NCBI RefSeq assembly: GCF_001950325.1
Contig: NZ_BDJL01000030.1
Location: 51,133 to 115,132, forward strand
Direction of reading: 5' to 3'
Source: Carboxydothermus islandicus
GTDB lineage: Bacteria; Bacillota; Z-2901; Carboxydothermales; Carboxydothermaceae
DNA length: 64,000 bases
The translations under genes and the position numbers were made by a program. Under the pieces are notes generated by a model. It saw nothing but the letters and a program-made list of their open reading frames with translations, ran no database searches and had not been told where the DNA came from. Positions 31,947-40,943 of the stretch are shown here, one piece after another (positions within the stretch are counted from its first letter, which is position 1; each line of letters begins with the position of its first letter).

Positions 31947-32534
31947 CTATTTATTTAAAAATCTTAAGGCCAGGGCAATACCTTCCTCGGGAGTTTTAAC
32001 ACTTTTTTTATCTATTTTACTTAAAATTTCCCTGGCTTCAGCTGCTGACAGTCCTAAACTCAGAAGTCCCTTATATACATCTCCCCACAAATCCTGGAAA
32101 TTTTCCTCACCCGCTTCTTTACTTGTAAAAGAAGTATAGCCAATTTTATCTTTTAATTCAAGAAAGAGTCTTTGCGCATTTTTTTTACCGACTCCCGGTA
32201 CCTTTGTTATTGCTTTTTCATCTTTATTGGCAATAACCCAATTTAACTTTTCCGGAGTAAATTCATTTAATATTGCTAACGCAGCTTTGGGACCAATACC
32301 GGAAACGCTCAGCAATAAATCAAAAAATTTCCTCGTTTCTTCATCGCTAAAACCATATAAGAACCAACCGTCTTCCCTAATTTGTAGGGAAGTATACATT
32401 ACTACTTCCGAATTTAAGTTAAGACTTCCCAATTCCCGGGGAAGAACCGCTACCTTAAAACCAATTCCATTGACATCAATGATTACCGTATCAAGAGTTT
32501 TACTCAATATTTTCCCTTTTAAAACGGCTATCAA
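31947..32534 (-). CDS. ruvA: Holliday junction DNA-binding protein RuvA
   Basis: RuvA binds four-way junctions and loads RuvB. The 195-aa protein has the OB-fold start [11 protein letters not shown], the helix-hairpin-helix segment [13 protein letters not shown] and [17 protein letters not shown], and a C-terminal RuvB-binding domain. It uses a TTG start preceded by GGGGGG and overlaps ruvC by 4 nt. Confidence 0.96.
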   Translation of the reverse strand: MIAVLKGKILSKTLDTVIIDVNGIGFKVAVLPRELGSLNLNSEVVMYTSLQIREDGWFLYGFSDEETRKFFDLLLSVSGIGPKAALAILNEFTPEKLNWVIANKDEKAITKVPGVGKKNAQRLFLELKDKIGYTSFTSKEAGEENFQDLWGDVYKGLLSLGLSAAEAREILSKIDKKSVKTPEEGIALALRFLNK

Positions 32535-33007
32535 AGCAATCCCCCCATTTTTAGAAAACCTGCATAGGCAATAGCTAAAGCATCAGCCACATCATCAGGT
32601 TTGGGAGGAGTTTTAAGTCCCAAAAGCCTGGTTATCATATACTCAACCTGACTTTTAGGTGCATGCCCGTAACCGGTTACAATAGTTTTCACTTCGACCG
32701 GCTTAAGCTCTAAAACAGGAATATTATTTAAGGCCGATGCTAATAAAACCACTCCTCGGGCTTCGCCAACAGAAATTGCCGTTTTTACATTTTTACTAAA
32801 GAACAATTCTTCAACCACCACTATTTCCGGTTTTTCTTGAATAAGTATTTCATTAAGCTTTTGAAAAATTATCTTTAATCTTTTTTCTTTGTCAATTGGG
32901 GGTGTGGTTATAGCTTGATAATTTTTTACAGTAAGTTTTCCATTTTTTTTCTCAAGTACACCAACTCCAACTATAGCCGTTCCCGGATCAATACCTATGA
33001 TTTTCAT
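32531..33007 (-). CDS. ruvC: Holliday junction resolvase RuvC
   Basis: RuvC cleaves Holliday junctions. Catalytic acidic residues are visible: Asp7 in [11 protein letters not shown], Glu in [11 protein letters not shown], and the DDVADALA pair near the C-terminus. I chose the ATG at 33007 with the ribosome site GGAGG immediately upstream; a TTG four codons earlier overlaps that site and is unlikely. Length is about 158 aa. Confidence 0.97.
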   Translation of the reverse strand: MKIIGIDPGTAIVGVGVLEKKNGKLTVKNYQAITTPPIDKEKRLKIIFQKLNEILIQEKPEIVVVEELFFSKNVKTAISVGEARGVVLLASALNNIPVLELKPVEVKTIVTGYGHAPKSQVEYMITRLLGLKTPPKPDDVADALAIAYAGFLKMGGLL

Positions 33008-33014
33008 TTTAACC

Positions 33015-33050
33015 TCCAAAAAGAGAAATAAGAGCCTTGGTACGGCTCTT
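33015..33050 (-). terminator. Terminator between yebC and ruvC
   Basis: On the minus strand AGAGCC pairs with GGCTCT around an 8-nt loop (33031-33050) and is followed by TATTTCTCTTTTT. It sits directly after the yebC stop codon and its tail ends at the ruvC ribosome site, so ruvCAB probably has its own promoter or depends on readthrough. Confidence 0.65.
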
Positions 33051-33051
33051 T

Positions 33052-33786
33052 TTAGTCAACCAGTTCAAAGTTGGCATAGACCTCTTGTACATCATCATGT
33101 TCTTCAAAAAGATCCAAAAGTTTTAAAAGCTTCTGAGCCTCTTCTCCAGAAACCGGTACTGTAGTTTTGGGAAGCATGGTAATCTCGGCAATGCTTGTTT
33201 TGATGTTTGCATTGTTTAAAGCATCCTTAACCTTTTCAAAAGCTTCTGGCTCAGTTATAACCTCAAACTGGTCTCCTTCATCCTTTAAATCTTCAGCGCC
33301 AGCGTCCAAAACCAAAAGCAAAATTTCTTCTTCATTAATTCCCGGGTTATCTTCTTTGGGGATGGTAATATACCCTTTTTCTTCAAATATCCACTGAACG
33401 CTCCCCGCTTCCCCCATACTGCCGCCATGCTTGGAAAAAAGATGCCTGATTTCACCGGCAGTGCGGTTACGATTATCGGTCATTATTTTTAGAAGAATCG
33501 CTACCCCTCCGGGACCGTAGCCTTCGTAAAAAACCTCTTCATAACTTTCCGCGGCTAACTCACCGGTTCCTTTCATTATGGCCCGCTGAATATTCTCGTT
33601 AGGGATATTAGCTTCCCGTGCTCGAGCAATAGCCGCTTTCAGACGGGGATTGGCTTCCGGATCTCCTCCCCCAAGCCTTGCCGCTACCATTATCTCCCGG
33701 GCAAGCTTGGTAAAAATTTTCCCCCGCAGGGAGTCCATCTTTTCTTTTCTATGCTTAATATTTGCCCATTTGGAATGCCCAGCCAT
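33052..33786 (-). CDS. yebC: YebC/PmpR family transcription or translation factor
   Basis: The 244-aa protein starts [19 protein letters not shown], the hallmark of YebC/TACO1 proteins, and contains [20 protein letters not shown] and [11 protein letters not shown]. Members have been described as DNA-binding regulators and, more recently, as ribosome-associated factors helping translation of difficult stretches; the sequence does not decide between these. It precedes the ruv genes, as in many bacteria. Confidence 0.94.
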   Translation of the reverse strand: MAGHSKWANIKHRKEKMDSLRGKIFTKLAREIMVAARLGGGDPEANPRLKAAIARAREANIPNENIQRAIMKGTGELAAESYEEVFYEGYGPGGVAILLKIMTDNRNRTAGEIRHLFSKHGGSMGEAGSVQWIFEEKGYITIPKEDNPGINEEEILLLVLDAGAEDLKDEGDQFEVITEPEAFEKVKDALNNANIKTSIAEITMLPKTTVPVSGEEAQKLLKLLDLFEEHDDVQEVYANFELVD

Positions 33787-33807
33787 AGAACAACCTCCCC
33801 CATATAT

Positions 33808-34542
33808 TTACAGCATTGGAACCTCCGGTGTTTTCTTTTTATGCTGGGATTTTATCTGCATTCTTTTGACAAACTCCACTAACTCCGCCGAACCTTCACC
33901 GGTTAATAAATATTTATCAATATCTTTGTAAGTAAAGCCCATCTCCCCTTCATCGGTTTGGCCTTCCCATAACCCGGCAGAAGGAGCTTTAGTAATTATC
34001 TTTTCAGGAAGTCCGAGATAGCGGGCAAATTCCCAAACTTCGGTTTTGGTCAAATTACCGATAGGCAATAGGTCAACGCCGCCATCACCCCATTTTGTAA
34101 AATAACCGATTTCTAACTCTGTTCGATTTCCTGTTCCTGCAACTAAGTAATTTAAAGTTGCGGCCCAGTAATAAAGGGTTGTCATTCTTAGCCGCGGTTT
34201 AATGTTGGCCAAGGCAAGCTTTCCTGGCTCATGGGGTGTAGCATTCTTTAAGCTTGTAATCAAAGCTTGATAAGGCTCATCTAAATTTACCACAATATAT
34301 TTCAAATTTAAATGCTCCGCCACCATTCGCGCATCTTTTTCATCTTCAGGGTTACTAAAGCAAGGCATAATTATACCCAGACTTTCTTCAGGAAAAGCCT
34401 TTTTAATCAAAGTCGCAACTACTGCCGAATCAACACCTCCGGACAATCCCACCAGTAGCCCATGGGCATTGGCTTCTCTTACTTTTTCCTTCAACCAGTT
34501 TACCAATTTCTCAACCTTTTCTTCCCAATTCACTCTCCTCAT
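33808..34542 (-). CDS. nadE: NH3-dependent NAD+ synthetase
   Basis: NadE amidates nicotinic acid adenine dinucleotide to NAD+ with ATP. The 244-aa protein has the PP-loop GLSGGVDSAVVATLI near residue 33, GTGNRTELEIGYFTKWGDGG and LLPIGNLTKTEVWEFA. It lacks a glutaminase domain, so it depends on ammonia. Its ATG overlaps the stop of the LysR-type regulator, suggesting co-transcription. Confidence 0.94.
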   Translation of the reverse strand: MRRVNWEEKVEKLVNWLKEKVREANAHGLLVGLSGGVDSAVVATLIKKAFPEESLGIIMPCFSNPEDEKDARMVAEHLNLKYIVVNLDEPYQALITSLKNATPHEPGKLALANIKPRLRMTTLYYWAATLNYLVAGTGNRTELEIGYFTKWGDGGVDLLPIGNLTKTEVWEFARYLGLPEKIITKAPSAGLWEGQTDEGEMGFTYKDIDKYLLTGEGSAELVEFVKRMQIKSQHKKKTPEVPML

Positions 34543-35444
34543 CTCCTTTGCGAGGAAAATTCGGATAAAGCTAAATTAATAAAGTGATTTATAAGTGGGT
34601 GTTGTTTTTTTCTCTTTAAATATAGCAAAAATAAATCCCTTTGCAAAGTTAAACCCTTAATTCTATGAACCGATACTAACCCTAACTTTGTCGCTTTTCT
34701 AACGGCAATTTCGGAGCAAAAAGCCCCTCCCAGTCCCCCTTCTACTGCCGTTAATACCGCTTGATTGCTTCCCAGCTCCATAACAATTTTAAGCTTCTTT
34801 TCCGATATCCCAAAATTTTTTAAAGCTTTTTCCAGGAACATACGGGTGCCAGAACCTTTTTCCCGCCAAATAAGCGGAATTTTTAACAAATCATCCGGTT
34901 CCAAAACTTCGTTTTGGGTGAGGGGATGATTAGCCGGCAAGATAAAAACTAACTCGTCCTTAAAAAAAGGAACAAATTCCAAGCGCGGGTTTTTTATTTC
35001 TGAACCTACCGCTCCAACATCATAGACACCATCCAAAATTTTAGCCACCACATCGCCCGTATCGCTAATCTCAAGATTTACCTTTACCTGGGGGTAAGCC
35101 GAATTATACCTCCCCAAAAGCAGTGGCAAAAGATATTGCCCGGGGATATTACTTGCCCCGATATTTAAGATTCCCTTGGGATTTTCTTTGTTTCCGGATA
35201 TGTTTTGTTCTACTTCCTCAAGAATCTTTAAAATTTCTTGAGCATATTTATACAAAAGGGCCCCATCATCGGTAAGCTTAATTCCTTTTACATTTCTTTC
35301 CAATAATATTGTATTAAAATACTCTTCCAAGGACTGCAAATGTTTGGTTATAGCCGGCTGCGTTAAGTTTAAAAGCTTTCCAGCTTTACTTAAACTTTTT
35401 TCATTAACTACAGTAATAAAGGTTTTAAAATACTCTACCTTCAT
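34539..35444 (-). CDS. LysR-family transcriptional regulator
   Basis: The ~301-aa protein has an N-terminal winged helix-turn-helix (MKVEYFKTFITVVNEKSLS, then LLNLTQPAITKHLQSLEEYF) and a periplasmic-binding-like ligand domain, as in CysB/CysR-like LysR regulators. The start at 35444 follows a GGGGGG site; the frame stays open 25 more codons into fakA but without support. It overlaps nadE by 4 nt. LysR genes usually control a divergent neighbour; here both neighbours run the same way, so the target is unclear. Confidence 0.9.
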   Translation of the reverse strand: MKVEYFKTFITVVNEKSLSKAGKLLNLTQPAITKHLQSLEEYFNTILLERNVKGIKLTDDGALLYKYAQEILKILEEVEQNISGNKENPKGILNIGASNIPGQYLLPLLLGRYNSAYPQVKVNLEISDTGDVVAKILDGVYDVGAVGSEIKNPRLEFVPFFKDELVFILPANHPLTQNEVLEPDDLLKIPLIWREKGSGTRMFLEKALKNFGISEKKLKIVMELGSNQAVLTAVEGGLGGAFCSEIAVRKATKLGLVSVHRIKGLTLQRDLFLLYLKRKKQHPLINHFINLALSEFSSQRR

Positions 35445-35455
35445 AAAACCCCCCG

Positions 35456-37051
35456 CTACTCCATTACAATATAAAAGGGATAATTTCTCTGTCCCCCGTA
35501 AAACTTTTCTACATCGCAAAAATCATACTTCTCTTCCAATAATGACACAAATTTTTCTGCTACATCTTCTAAAACTTCCTCTCCCGTAAAGACCGAAATT
35601 AAGCTGTTATCTTCACTTATTACCTTAGCAACTGCTTCCATTGAAGTTAAGATAACATCTTTTCCTGCGGCAATGATATCACCGTTAAAAATCGCTATAT
35701 AATCTCCTCTTTTTATTTCTAATTCACCAAACTTTACCTCTCTTACAGCTTTGGTAACTTCAATAACTTTTAAATTTTTTAAGTGTTCGTTTATTTTAGT
35801 AATTAATTCTTCAGGTTCGGCCTTTTCATCAAAATATAAGGAAACCGCCACCGTTTGGGCCGGATTTTTTGTATTAATAATGGTAACCCTTTTATTGGTA
35901 AGATTTTTAGCCTGTTCGGCAGCCAAGATAATGTTTTTATTGTTTGGAAATACTATCACTTCCGCTGCCGGAACACGATTGATTGCCTCCACAATAGCCG
36001 ATACCGGAGGATTTGCCGTTTGTCCGCCATCAACGATTTCATCTATGCCCAGCTTTTGGAATATTTCGCTGAACCCTTTACCCGGCGAAACTGCAACCAT
36101 TCCTATCTTTTTGGTAGGCTTTAGCCTTTCCTGACTTTGTTCCAGCATATTATCTATTTTTATATTGTAAATTATCCCCCACCTTAACCCCAATTCTAAG
36201 GCTTCTCCGGGGTGATTGGTATGAACGTGAACTTTTACAACGTTTTCATCGCCAGCAACTATTAAAGAACCCCCAATTTCATTTAATTCCTGTCGTATTT
36301 TCTCCAGGAATAATTTTTCGCCTTTGATAATAAATTCAGTGCAGTAAATATAATCCAAACTATTCTCATTTAACTGCTGTTCTTCCTTTTTTACGGAAAA
36401 AGCTTCTTCCGGTAAATTTAAAGTAATACTTTCCTCTTTTAACCCGGCTAAACAGCCTTGCAAAAATAAAACAAGCCCCATACCACCCGAATCAACAACC
36501 CCTGCTTTTTTTAAGGCAGGCAAAAGTTCCGGTGTTTTAGCTAAAGCCACTTCCCCGTAACCAATTGCTTCGTCTAATAATTCAATAATGTTGACTTTGC
36601 TACGAATGCTTTTCTTAAATCCCTTACCGATTTCCCTTAATACCGTTAGGATTGTTCCTTCCACCGGTTGCGCCACTGCCCGGTAGGCGTAAACTACTCC
36701 GTATTGAAAAGCTTTTGATACTTCCGAAACACCGGCTTCGCGCTTGTTTTTAAATCCCCTGGCAAATCCGCGCAAAACCTGAGAGAGAATAACCCCGGAA
36801 TTTCCCCGGGCCCCAAACAAAGCACCCTGCGCAACAATATCAGCCACCTTGCCCAAATGTCCATCCATCGCTTGAGATATTTTTTCCGCGGCCACCTTTA
36901 AAGTTGCCGCCATGTTTGTTCCGGTATCGCCATCGGGAACAGGAAATACATTTAACTGATTTAATTTCTCCTTATTGCGCTCAAGATTTGCAGCAGCTGC
37001 AATAATCATCTTGGCATAATCAATCCCATTAATTTTTTCCAACAATACCAC
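35456..37051 (-). CDS. fakA: FakA-like fatty-acid kinase / DAK2-domain protein
   Basis: The 531-aa protein has an N-terminal DAK2 (Dak phosphatase/DhaL-like) domain with VFPVPDGDTGTNMAATL and GARGNSGVILSQVLRGFARG, a middle domain, and a C-terminal DegV-like region. That is the FakA architecture, an ATP-dependent kinase of fatty acids bound to FakB. Immediately downstream in the upstream direction is a DegV-family gene (FakB type), which supports the assignment. Start options are a GTG at 37051 or a TTG three codons in. Confidence 0.87.
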   Translation of the reverse strand: MVLLEKINGIDYAKMIIAAAANLERNKEKLNQLNVFPVPDGDTGTNMAATLKVAAEKISQAMDGHLGKVADIVAQGALFGARGNSGVILSQVLRGFARGFKNKREAGVSEVSKAFQYGVVYAYRAVAQPVEGTILTVLREIGKGFKKSIRSKVNIIELLDEAIGYGEVALAKTPELLPALKKAGVVDSGGMGLVLFLQGCLAGLKEESITLNLPEEAFSVKKEEQQLNENSLDYIYCTEFIIKGEKLFLEKIRQELNEIGGSLIVAGDENVVKVHVHTNHPGEALELGLRWGIIYNIKIDNMLEQSQERLKPTKKIGMVAVSPGKGFSEIFQKLGIDEIVDGGQTANPPVSAIVEAINRVPAAEVIVFPNNKNIILAAEQAKNLTNKRVTIINTKNPAQTVAVSLYFDEKAEPEELITKINEHLKNLKVIEVTKAVREVKFGELEIKRGDYIAIFNGDIIAAGKDVILTSMEAVAKVISEDNSLISVFTGEEVLEDVAEKFVSLLEEKYDFCDVEKFYGGQRNYPFYIVME

Positions 37052-37054
37052 TCC

Positions 37055-37891
37055 TTAATCCTTTGCTAAATATACTGTACCAAGAGCACCAGGACCAATA
37101 TGGCTTCCAATAACAGGGCCTACGGAATGAATTTCGATATCATCCCTCTTTAATTTTTCCTTTAATTTCGCTTGCATTTTAATTGCCGCATCCCGGGCAT
37201 AAAATTCCACTACTCCAGCCCAAACCGCATCTACAGGTATTAATTCGTATAATTTTTCAAAGGCTTTGTTAAAGGTTCTTATTTTTTCCACAACCTCAAT
37301 TGCCCCATCCACCATGGTCAAAACCGGCTTAATTTGCAAGATACTTCCAAAAAGAGCCGCAGCACCGCCAATCCGTCCTCCCCGATGCAAAAACTCCAAA
37401 CTATCGGGAACAAAATAAAGCTTCATTCTTGGAACTATACCAGTCAGTTCCTCAAAGATTTTTTTCGCTGGTTCACCCTCCCGGGCTTTTTGCACCGCAT
37501 ATTTTATCATGTAAGTTTCAGCTCCCACAATTGCCTTGGAATCCAAAACGTAAACTTTGTCTTTCCCCACCTCATTTGCAGCCGTAAGGGCACTATTAAA
37601 CGTTCCGCTGAATTTTGAAGAAATAGTGATGCAGACTATTTCGTACCCAAGACTCAACTTTTCAATAAACACTTTTTTAAAAGCAGCAATAGACGGTTGT
37701 GAGGTAGTAGGTCGTTCTTTGGTACTCGTCAATATTTCATAAAATCTTTTGGTTTCGGATAAATCGTCAACAAAATCATATTGTCCGATATGAGCAGTAA
37801 GCGGAACTATTTCCAAGTATTCCTTATTATCCTCAACGTAATTGGAAGTCAAATAACCGATGGAATCAGCCACGATAAAAGTCTTAGACAT
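37055..37891 (-). CDS. DegV-family fatty-acid-binding protein (FakB type)
   Basis: The protein of about 278 aa is a DegV-fold lipid carrier: MSKTFIVADSIGYLTSNYV, TSQPSIAAF, ITISSKFSGTFNSALTAANE and FVPDSLEFLHRGGRIGGAAAL are family blocks. FakB proteins present a bound fatty acid to FakA, encoded 3 nt downstream. The ATG at 37891 follows GGGGGAAA. The fatty acid preferred cannot be read from sequence. Confidence 0.87.
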   Translation of the reverse strand: MSKTFIVADSIGYLTSNYVEDNKEYLEIVPLTAHIGQYDFVDDLSETKRFYEILTSTKERPTTSQPSIAAFKKVFIEKLSLGYEIVCITISSKFSGTFNSALTAANEVGKDKVYVLDSKAIVGAETYMIKYAVQKAREGEPAKKIFEELTGIVPRMKLYFVPDSLEFLHRGGRIGGAAALFGSILQIKPVLTMVDGAIEVVEKIRTFNKAFEKLYELIPVDAVWAGVVEFYARDAAIKMQAKLKEKLKRDDIEIHSVGPVIGSHIGPGALGTVYLAKD

Positions 37892-38019
37892 TACTTTCCC
37901 CCATTTCACAATTATTCCAATTTTTTTAACAAAAATAAAAATTTTTTATACTACTTTAAGATTTTAATCAAACAAATACCCAAATTCAACATTTTTCATA
38001 AATCGACAATAAAATACCC

Positions 38020-38048
38020 TTATCAAATCAACATACCTCTGGTATGAT
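38020..38048 (+). promoter_or_regulatory. Sigma-A type promoter for the 80-aa orphan gene
   Basis: TTATCA (38020-38025), a 17-nt spacer and TATGAT (38043-38048) lie about 20 nt before the start codon of the plus-strand gene at 38069. The spacing is ideal and the -10 matches 5 of 6 positions. Confidence 0.55.
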
Positions 38049-38068
38049 AAAAACGGAGGTGTTAATAA

Positions 38069-38311
38069 ATGGTTAAATTGGTAAGGGAAGGGACAACCTT
38101 CGGTCAAAAAGATGTAATTGAGCTTTTGGTTGAGTTTTCCTCTTTTAAAGACCGGGTTAATAAAAAATTTAAAGAAATCGCCCGGGAATTTGAAGGAAAA
38201 AGTAACGAACACGACCTATGGGTAAATCTTTATTTAATCGCTTCAGATTATGCCGAAGAAATGCAAAACCGTAAGGCCAAACAGGAAATGTTAAGCCAAA
38301 AAATAGGTTAA
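38069..38311 (+). CDS. Small protein of unknown function (80 aa)
   Basis: I do not recognise this protein. It is charged and predicted mostly helical, with ELLVEFSSFKDRVNKKFKEI followed by a second helix DLWVNLYLIASDYAEEMQ; there is no signal peptide or membrane span. It has a good promoter, a GGAGG ribosome site 9 nt before the ATG, and is the only plus-strand gene between 18 and 64 kb that I accept. Its stop codon overlaps that of the convergent pseudouridine synthase. It diverges from the FakB-type gene across a 177-nt AT-rich gap. Confidence 0.72.
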   Translation: MVKLVREGTTFGQKDVIELLVEFSSFKDRVNKKFKEIAREFEGKSNEHDLWVNLYLIASDYAEEMQNRKAKQEMLSQKIG

Positions 38312-39003
38312 GAGTTTTTTAAGATCGAAATCTCTTCAGGAGTTAATTCCCTATATTCCCCGGGGCTTAATTTGCTATCTAAAATTAAGCCCCCAATCCT
38401 TATTCTTTTTAAGTAAACAACGGTCTTTCCCAGAGCTAAAAACATCCTTTTTACCTGATGATACTTCCCTTCGGTTATAACAATCGTTCCACTTTTATCT
38501 CCTACTTTACCGAGAAGTCGGGCAGGTTTGGTAAGGTAGTTATCTTCCAACCGGATACCGGCTTTTAACCTTGAAAAATCATCCTCTTCTAAAGGCTTAT
38601 CCAGCTCAAAATAATATTCCTTCTCTACCTCTTTTTTGGGAGACGTTAAATGATGCGCTAACTGCCCATCATCGGTCAAAATAAGCAAACCTTCGGTATC
38701 AATATCCAGGCGGCCAACCGGAAATATTTCCCGATGAAACGGCACTAAATCCACAACAGTAGGATAACGCCGGTCAACGGTAGCGGAAACATATCCTTGG
38801 GGTTTGTTTAACATAAAATAAACAAAGGGTTTATATTTAACTTCTTCACCCTTAACAATTACCTTATCGGTATCCACATTCAAGTTATATCCCGGGTCTT
38901 TTACCACTACACCATTTACCTCTACTTTTTGAGCCTTCAAAAGTTTTCTAACCTCTTTGCGGGTACCATAACCCATATGAGCTAAAAATTTATCAATCCG
39001 CAT
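38308..39003 (-). CDS. RsuA/RluB-family rRNA pseudouridine synthase
   Basis: The ~231-aa protein has an N-terminal S4 domain (MRIDKFLAHMGYGTRKEVRK) and the catalytic motif PVGRLDIDTEGLLILTDDG (Asp near residue 103), placing it in the RsuA/RluB/E/F family that modifies 16S or 23S rRNA. Its short length suggests the RsuA (16S) type but I cannot assign the site. The ATG at 39003 follows AAGGAGGAG; the longer open frame overlaps the lytic transglycosylase gene and is unlikely. Confidence 0.9.
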   Translation of the reverse strand: MRIDKFLAHMGYGTRKEVRKLLKAQKVEVNGVVVKDPGYNLNVDTDKVIVKGEEVKYKPFVYFMLNKPQGYVSATVDRRYPTVVDLVPFHREIFPVGRLDIDTEGLLILTDDGQLAHHLTSPKKEVEKEYYFELDKPLEEDDFSRLKAGIRLEDNYLTKPARLLGKVGDKSGTIVITEGKYHQVKRMFLALGKTVVYLKRIRIGGLILDSKLSPGEYRELTPEEISILKNS

Positions 39004-39004
39004 T

Positions 39005-39928
39005 TCACTCCTCCTTTGCTTCCTCGGCTTTGATCCTGGCATTTGCAAAAATCGCCCGGTATTTCTCCATTAAAAGCGGAACTTTCCTTATGTAATTTTG
39101 CGTTTCCGAAATATAGAGATAATTATTGTTATAAACGTTGCCAGGTCCTGCATTATAAGCCGCCAAAGCTAACTGCCAGTCACCAAACCGTTTGTATTGA
39201 ATTGCTAAATACCTGGCACCGCCAATAATATTTTGCTCGGGATCATAAGGATTTACCCCTAAACCCCGGGCCGTTTTGGGCATCAATTGCATGAGTCCAA
39301 TTGCTCCCGCTGGACTTATCGCATTGGGATTGCCCCCGGACTCCTGCTCAATTACGGCAGCAATAAGTGCAGGGTCTATATTATAAAGTTCCGCTGCTTT
39401 AAAAATGTATTTTGACCAACGAAGAACCTTGTGTTTTTGGTCAAGATACTGCATAAAATTCCTTGAACCCACAGCAACTTTTTGTTGGTCTTGCGAAATA
39501 TAAATACGCATGGTCAAAAAGTCGGCAAAAGCCGTTAAAGCGCTTTTTAAATTACTTTTAACAATAACCCCGGGAGAAAGGTCAAAATCACTTTGGCCTT
39601 TTCTTTTAAAATTCGTTAATTCATGTCCTAAAAAAGCAATGGTATCTTTCAAACCATTCTTAAATTCATAATATTTTTCCTTTTTAAAGGAAAGAGTTGC
39701 TTTTTGGTCGAGTTTAAACTCTTTCGGGACAACGCTATAAGGGGGATTGTAGTTAGCTATTTTCATAATTAATATATCTTCAAGCTTTGCCGGTGTAAAA
39801 TAAAGAAAAATTACTATTAAGAGTAATATAATACCAACTACCCTGGTTAACTCTAAAAAAATCTCTTTAAATTTCTTCCAAAGTCCATTAAACGGTCTAC
39901 CCATCGGAAAATTTATAACTGGTTTCAA
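39005..39928 (-). CDS. Membrane-anchored lytic transglycosylase (SLT domain)
   Basis: The protein has an N-terminal membrane helix (VVGIILLLIVIFLYFTP) and a C-terminal soluble lytic transglycosylase domain: YNIDPALIAAVIEQESGGNP with the catalytic Glu, GAIGLMQLMP, and LALAAYNAGPGNVYN. It would cleave peptidoglycan outside the membrane. The start is uncertain: TTG at 39928 after GGGGGAGAAAGG, TTG at 39943, or ATG at 39904. It lies one nucleotide before the RsuA-type gene. Confidence 0.87.
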   Translation of the reverse strand: MKPVINFPMGRPFNGLWKKFKEIFLELTRVVGIILLLIVIFLYFTPAKLEDILIMKIANYNPPYSVVPKEFKLDQKATLSFKKEKYYEFKNGLKDTIAFLGHELTNFKRKGQSDFDLSPGVIVKSNLKSALTAFADFLTMRIYISQDQQKVAVGSRNFMQYLDQKHKVLRWSKYIFKAAELYNIDPALIAAVIEQESGGNPNAISPAGAIGLMQLMPKTARGLGVNPYDPEQNIIGGARYLAIQYKRFGDWQLALAAYNAGPGNVYNNNYLYISETQNYIRKVPLLMEKYRAIFANARIKAEEAKEE

Positions 39929-39993
39929 ACCTTTCTCCCCCAAAACAGCGGTTTGTTATGTTAATGTTCTACCTCTTTTCCGTTATTTCCTGC

Positions 39994-40023
39994 AAAAAAA
40001 GGGTGTAGCTTAAAACTACACCC
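39994..40023 (-). terminator. Terminator of the BMP-family ABC transporter operon
   Basis: GGGTGTAG and CTACACCC form a perfect 8-bp stem around a 7-nt loop, directly after the last permease stop codon, followed on the minus strand by TTTTTTT. Confidence 0.85.
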
Positions 40024-40941
40024 TTAATCTCCTTCGCGGGAATACGGAATACCAACTGAAGCCGGTGGTTGAGCTTTTCTTACCACCCCAGCAAGAACTA
40101 ATAACGTTAATACGTACGGAATCATTTTTATAAATTGATAGGGAACTACTTTACTTTGAACTACACGCATACTAATAGCCTCGGCAAAACCAAAGAGGAA
40201 GGAAGCCCAAAATGAGCCGTAAGGCATCCAGTTACCAAAGATCATCGCTGCTAAAGCAATAAATCCTTTACCCTGGGTCATGCCCTCTACATACATATGG
40301 GTGTGCTCAATCGATAGATAAGCACCGGCAAGTCCAGCAAAAGCACCGCTAATTATTACCCCTATATAACGATAAGGTATTACTTTAACCCCCAGGGTAT
40401 CCGCTGCTAAGGGATTTTCCCCGACTGCTTTTAAACGCAACCCAAACACGGTTTTTTCCAATACCCAGTAAGTAACAAAAACAAGCAAAATTCCAAGAAT
40501 AATTATCGGCGAGATGTCAGTAGCAATTGGCTTTAAAACACTGATATTCTTTAAAACCGGGATATCAATTTTCGGTAAACCTTCAACACTTGGACTGGTA
40601 GTAGCCATGCCAAACAAAGCAATGCTAAAAAATCTGGCTAAACCGTAAGCAAGGATATTTATTGCTACCCCCGAGACGATTTGGTCGACCCGGTAGGTAA
40701 CGGTAACCACCGCGTGAATTAACGCCACTAACATCCCCATAGCAATTGCCAGTAAAAAACCGCCCACCGGTCCATAATGCAGCGCGCCGTAGGCCCCCCA
40801 AAAAGCCCCTGTCATCATCATACCTTCAAGGCCTATATTGGTAACACCGCTGCGCTCCGAGAAAATCGCACCTAACGCGGTAATCAATACCGGAATGGTC
40901 ATACGAAGAGCCGAGGCTAACATTTCCATAATATCGCCCAT
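40024..40941 (-). CDS. ABC transporter permease, nucleoside/BMP type (second permease)
   Basis: This 305-aa inner-membrane protein belongs to the branched permease family of BMP-dependent transporters (as in NupQ/RnsD). Family blocks are FSERSGVTNIGLEGMMMTGA near residue 28 and GLRLKAVGENPLAADTLGV near residue 175, with about eight to nine hydrophobic helices. It is the last gene of a four-gene transporter operon, 2 nt after the first permease. Nucleosides are the likely substrate by family, not by direct evidence. Confidence 0.88.
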   Translation of the reverse strand: MGDIMEMLASALRMTIPVLITALGAIFSERSGVTNIGLEGMMMTGAFWGAYGALHYGPVGGFLLAIAMGMLVALIHAVVTVTYRVDQIVSGVAINILAYGLARFFSIALFGMATTSPSVEGLPKIDIPVLKNISVLKPIATDISPIIILGILLVFVTYWVLEKTVFGLRLKAVGENPLAADTLGVKVIPYRYIGVIISGAFAGLAGAYLSIEHTHMYVEGMTQGKGFIALAAMIFGNWMPYGSFWASFLFGFAEAISMRVVQSKVVPYQFIKMIPYVLTLLVLAGVVRKAQPPASVGIPYSREGD

Positions 40942-40943
40942 TA

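Noticed and set aside
34445..34560. LysR operator between the LysR gene and nadE
   Set aside because: The two genes overlap by 4 nt, so there is no intergenic space, and no T-N11-A palindrome stood out near the LysR start.
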